DNA from: an uncultured Duganella sp.
Lineage (GTDB): Bacteria > Pseudomonadota > Gammaproteobacteria > Burkholderiales > Burkholderiaceae
NCBI GenBank assembly: GCA_946482635.1
Contig: CAMLSG010000284.1
Location: forward strand, 1 to 5,598
Direction: 5' to 3'
DNA length: 5,598 nucleotides
Shown here: one piece after another, positions 4,726 through 5,598 of the stretch
Position numbering within the stretch: position 1 is the stretch's first letter
Layout of the letters: every line of letters begins with the position of its first letter
Translations under genes and position numbers: made by a program
Notes under the pieces: model-generated
Told to the model about the DNA's origin: nothing
Databases searched by the model: none
Seen by the model: the letters and a program-made list of their open reading frames with translations, nothing else

Positions 4726-5598
4726 TTACTGAGCCTCGCCCCACAAGTCGTGCGCATCGGCAGTGGTGATCTCCACATCATAGAACTGGCCCACCGCCAG
4801 CTTCTTCTTCGGATCGAACGGACGCTTCACATGCACCACGCCATCAATCTCCGGAGCATCCGCAGCCGAACGGCCAATCGCACCGCTAGGCGTCAGCTCA
4901 TCAATCAGCACCTTCACGGTTTTGCCAACCTTGGCCTTCAGGCGATTGCGCGAAATTTCCTCCTGCAGCAGCATCACGCGGCCGCGGCGCTCTTCTCGCA
5001 GTTCTTCCGGCACAGGGTTCGCCAGTTCGTTTGCGGTTGCGCCTTCCACTGGCGAGTAAGCGAAGCAGCCCAGGCGGTCGATCTGAGCCTCTTTCAAGAA
5101 GTCCAGCAGATACTCGAATTCCGCCTCGGTCTCGCCTGGGAAACCAGCGATAAAGGTCGAACGGATCGTCAGGTTCGGATTCATTTCGCGCCACTTCAGG
5201 ATGCGCTCCAGGTTCTTCTCGCCGGACGCCGGACGCTTCATGCGCTTCAGCACTTCCGGGTGCGCGTGTTGCATCGGGATGTCAAGGTAAGGCAGGATAT
5301 GGCCGTCGCCCATCATCGGGATGATTTCATCGACGTGCGGGTAAGGGTAAACATAGTGCAGGCGCACCCATGCGCCGTACTGCTTGGCCAGTTCGCCCAG
5401 GGCCTGGGTCAGCTGGGTCATATGGGTTTTCACCGGACGGCCATTCCAGAAGCCGGAACGGAACTTCACGTCCACGCCGTAAGCGGAGGTATCCTGCGAA
5501 ATCACCAGCAGTTCCTTCACGCCGGCCTTGAACAGGTTCTCGGCTTCCAGCATCAATTCAGCGATCGGGCGCGACACCAGGTCGCCGCGCATCGAAGG
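4726..5598 (-). CDS. rimO: Ribosomal protein S12 methylthiotransferase RimO, N-terminus beyond window
   Basis: The visible 290 residues are the C-terminal two thirds of RimO, a radical-SAM iron-sulfur enzyme that adds a methylthio group to the conserved aspartate of ribosomal protein S12 (Asp88/89 in E. coli). The fragment opens with [12 protein letters not shown], which directly follows the radical-SAM cysteine cluster in this family. That CxxxCxxC motif and the N-terminal cluster domain are therefore off the right edge, about 160 residues by comparison with E. coli RimO (441). Further family segments, in fragment numbering, are [10 protein letters not shown] (34-43), [20 protein letters not shown] (104-123), [12 protein letters not shown] (146-157) and YSPVEGA (181-187). 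A C-terminal TRAM domain (about 224-290) includes [17 protein letters not shown] and should bind the substrate protein. [12 protein letters not shown] distinguishes RimO from the tRNA enzyme MiaB. The TAA stop at 4726-4728 abuts the palindromic repeat. The enzyme is cytoplasmic. Confidence 0.96.
   Translation of the reverse strand, partial: PSMRGDLVSRPIAELMLEAENLFKAGVKELLVISQDTSAYGVDVKFRSGFWNGRPVKTHMTQLTQALGELAKQYGAWVRLHYVYPYPHVDEIIPMMGDGHILPYLDIPMQHAHPEVLKRMKRPASGEKNLERILKWREMNPNLTIRSTFIAGFPGETEAEFEYLLDFLKEAQIDRLGCFAYSPVEGATANELANPVPEELREERRGRVMLLQEEISRNRLKAKVGKTVKVLIDELTPSGAIGRSAADAPEIDGVVHVKRPFDPKKKLAVGQFYDVEITTADAHDLWGEAQ

Larger units (their letters stand above)
4593..4726. repeat. Composite REP/BIME-like palindromic element between rimO and metC
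   Basis: AAAACCGGTAAACCAG (4593-4608) returns as its exact inverse at 4711-4726, a perfect 16-bp inverted repeat enclosing 102 nt. Just inside each end is a perfect hairpin, at 4607-4632 and 4685-4713. The two hairpins share the 9-mer GGGTCTGAC / GTCAGACCC, present four times in all (4610-4618 and 4703-4711 one way; 4621-4629 and 4687-4695 the other). The middle (4633-4684) is very GC-rich with only short self-complementarity. This organisation, two inverted palindromic units around a spacer in an intergenic gap, is that of REP doublets (BIMEs) moved by REP-associated Y1 transposases. I recall similar GTCAGACCC palindromes in Oxalobacteraceae genomes but cannot verify copy number. The right end touches the last base of the rimO stop codon. 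Confidence 0.72.

Noticed and set aside
4593..4727. Intrinsic terminator for rimO formed by the palindromic element
   Set aside because: The strong stems are not followed by a U-tract on the leftward transcript. The only clean T5 run (4723-4727) reads rightward, opposite to both genes, so it is not a canonical terminator for rimO.

Overview
The window looks like chromosomal DNA of a betaproteobacterium, most likely Burkholderiales and probably family Oxalobacteraceae (Massilia, Duganella, Janthinobacterium or Herbaspirillum relatives). This is inferred from the moderately high GC content, the style of the rimO and metC proteins, the CaiB-type CoA-transferase, and a palindromic intergenic repeat built on GTCAGACCC. 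The genus assignment rests on recalled similarity, not on a search.

Layout from left to right. A class III (CaiB/BaiF) CoA-transferase runs leftward and leaves the window just before its C-terminus. A 68-bp divergent promoter region with a 7-3-7 inverted repeat separates it from a rightward two-gene unit: a short GFA/CENP-V-type zinc-binding protein, then a small DUF4870-like membrane protein. That unit meets a leftward gene head-on, and the two coding regions overlap by 6 bp at their stop codons. The leftward gene encodes an exported di-heme c-type cytochrome of the CcpA/MauG superfamily. It has a long N-terminal region and a Phe where the family usually places the Met/Tyr sixth haem ligand. 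A 103-bp gap upstream of it holds a candidate sigma-70 promoter overlapped by a 9-bp inverted repeat. Next comes a leftward cystathionine beta-lyase (metC), then a 149-bp gap filled by a composite palindromic repeat, and finally the C-terminal two thirds of leftward rimO, which enters from the right edge.

Most of the genes are housekeeping or metabolic and do not form one pathway. RimO modifies ribosomal protein S12, MetC makes homocysteine for methionine synthesis, the cytochrome acts in the periplasm on peroxide or another oxidant, and the CoA-transferase handles an unidentified acyl-CoA. The GFA and DUF4870-like genes are tightly spaced and probably co-transcribed.

The most unusual sequence is the rimO-metC intergenic element. 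A perfect 16-bp inverted repeat encloses two perfect hairpins that share a 9-mer core, as in REP/BIME elements, and it may supply part of the metC promoter. I saw no RNA gene, CRISPR array, intact insertion sequence or defence system. No stretch longer than 300 bases lacks a gene.
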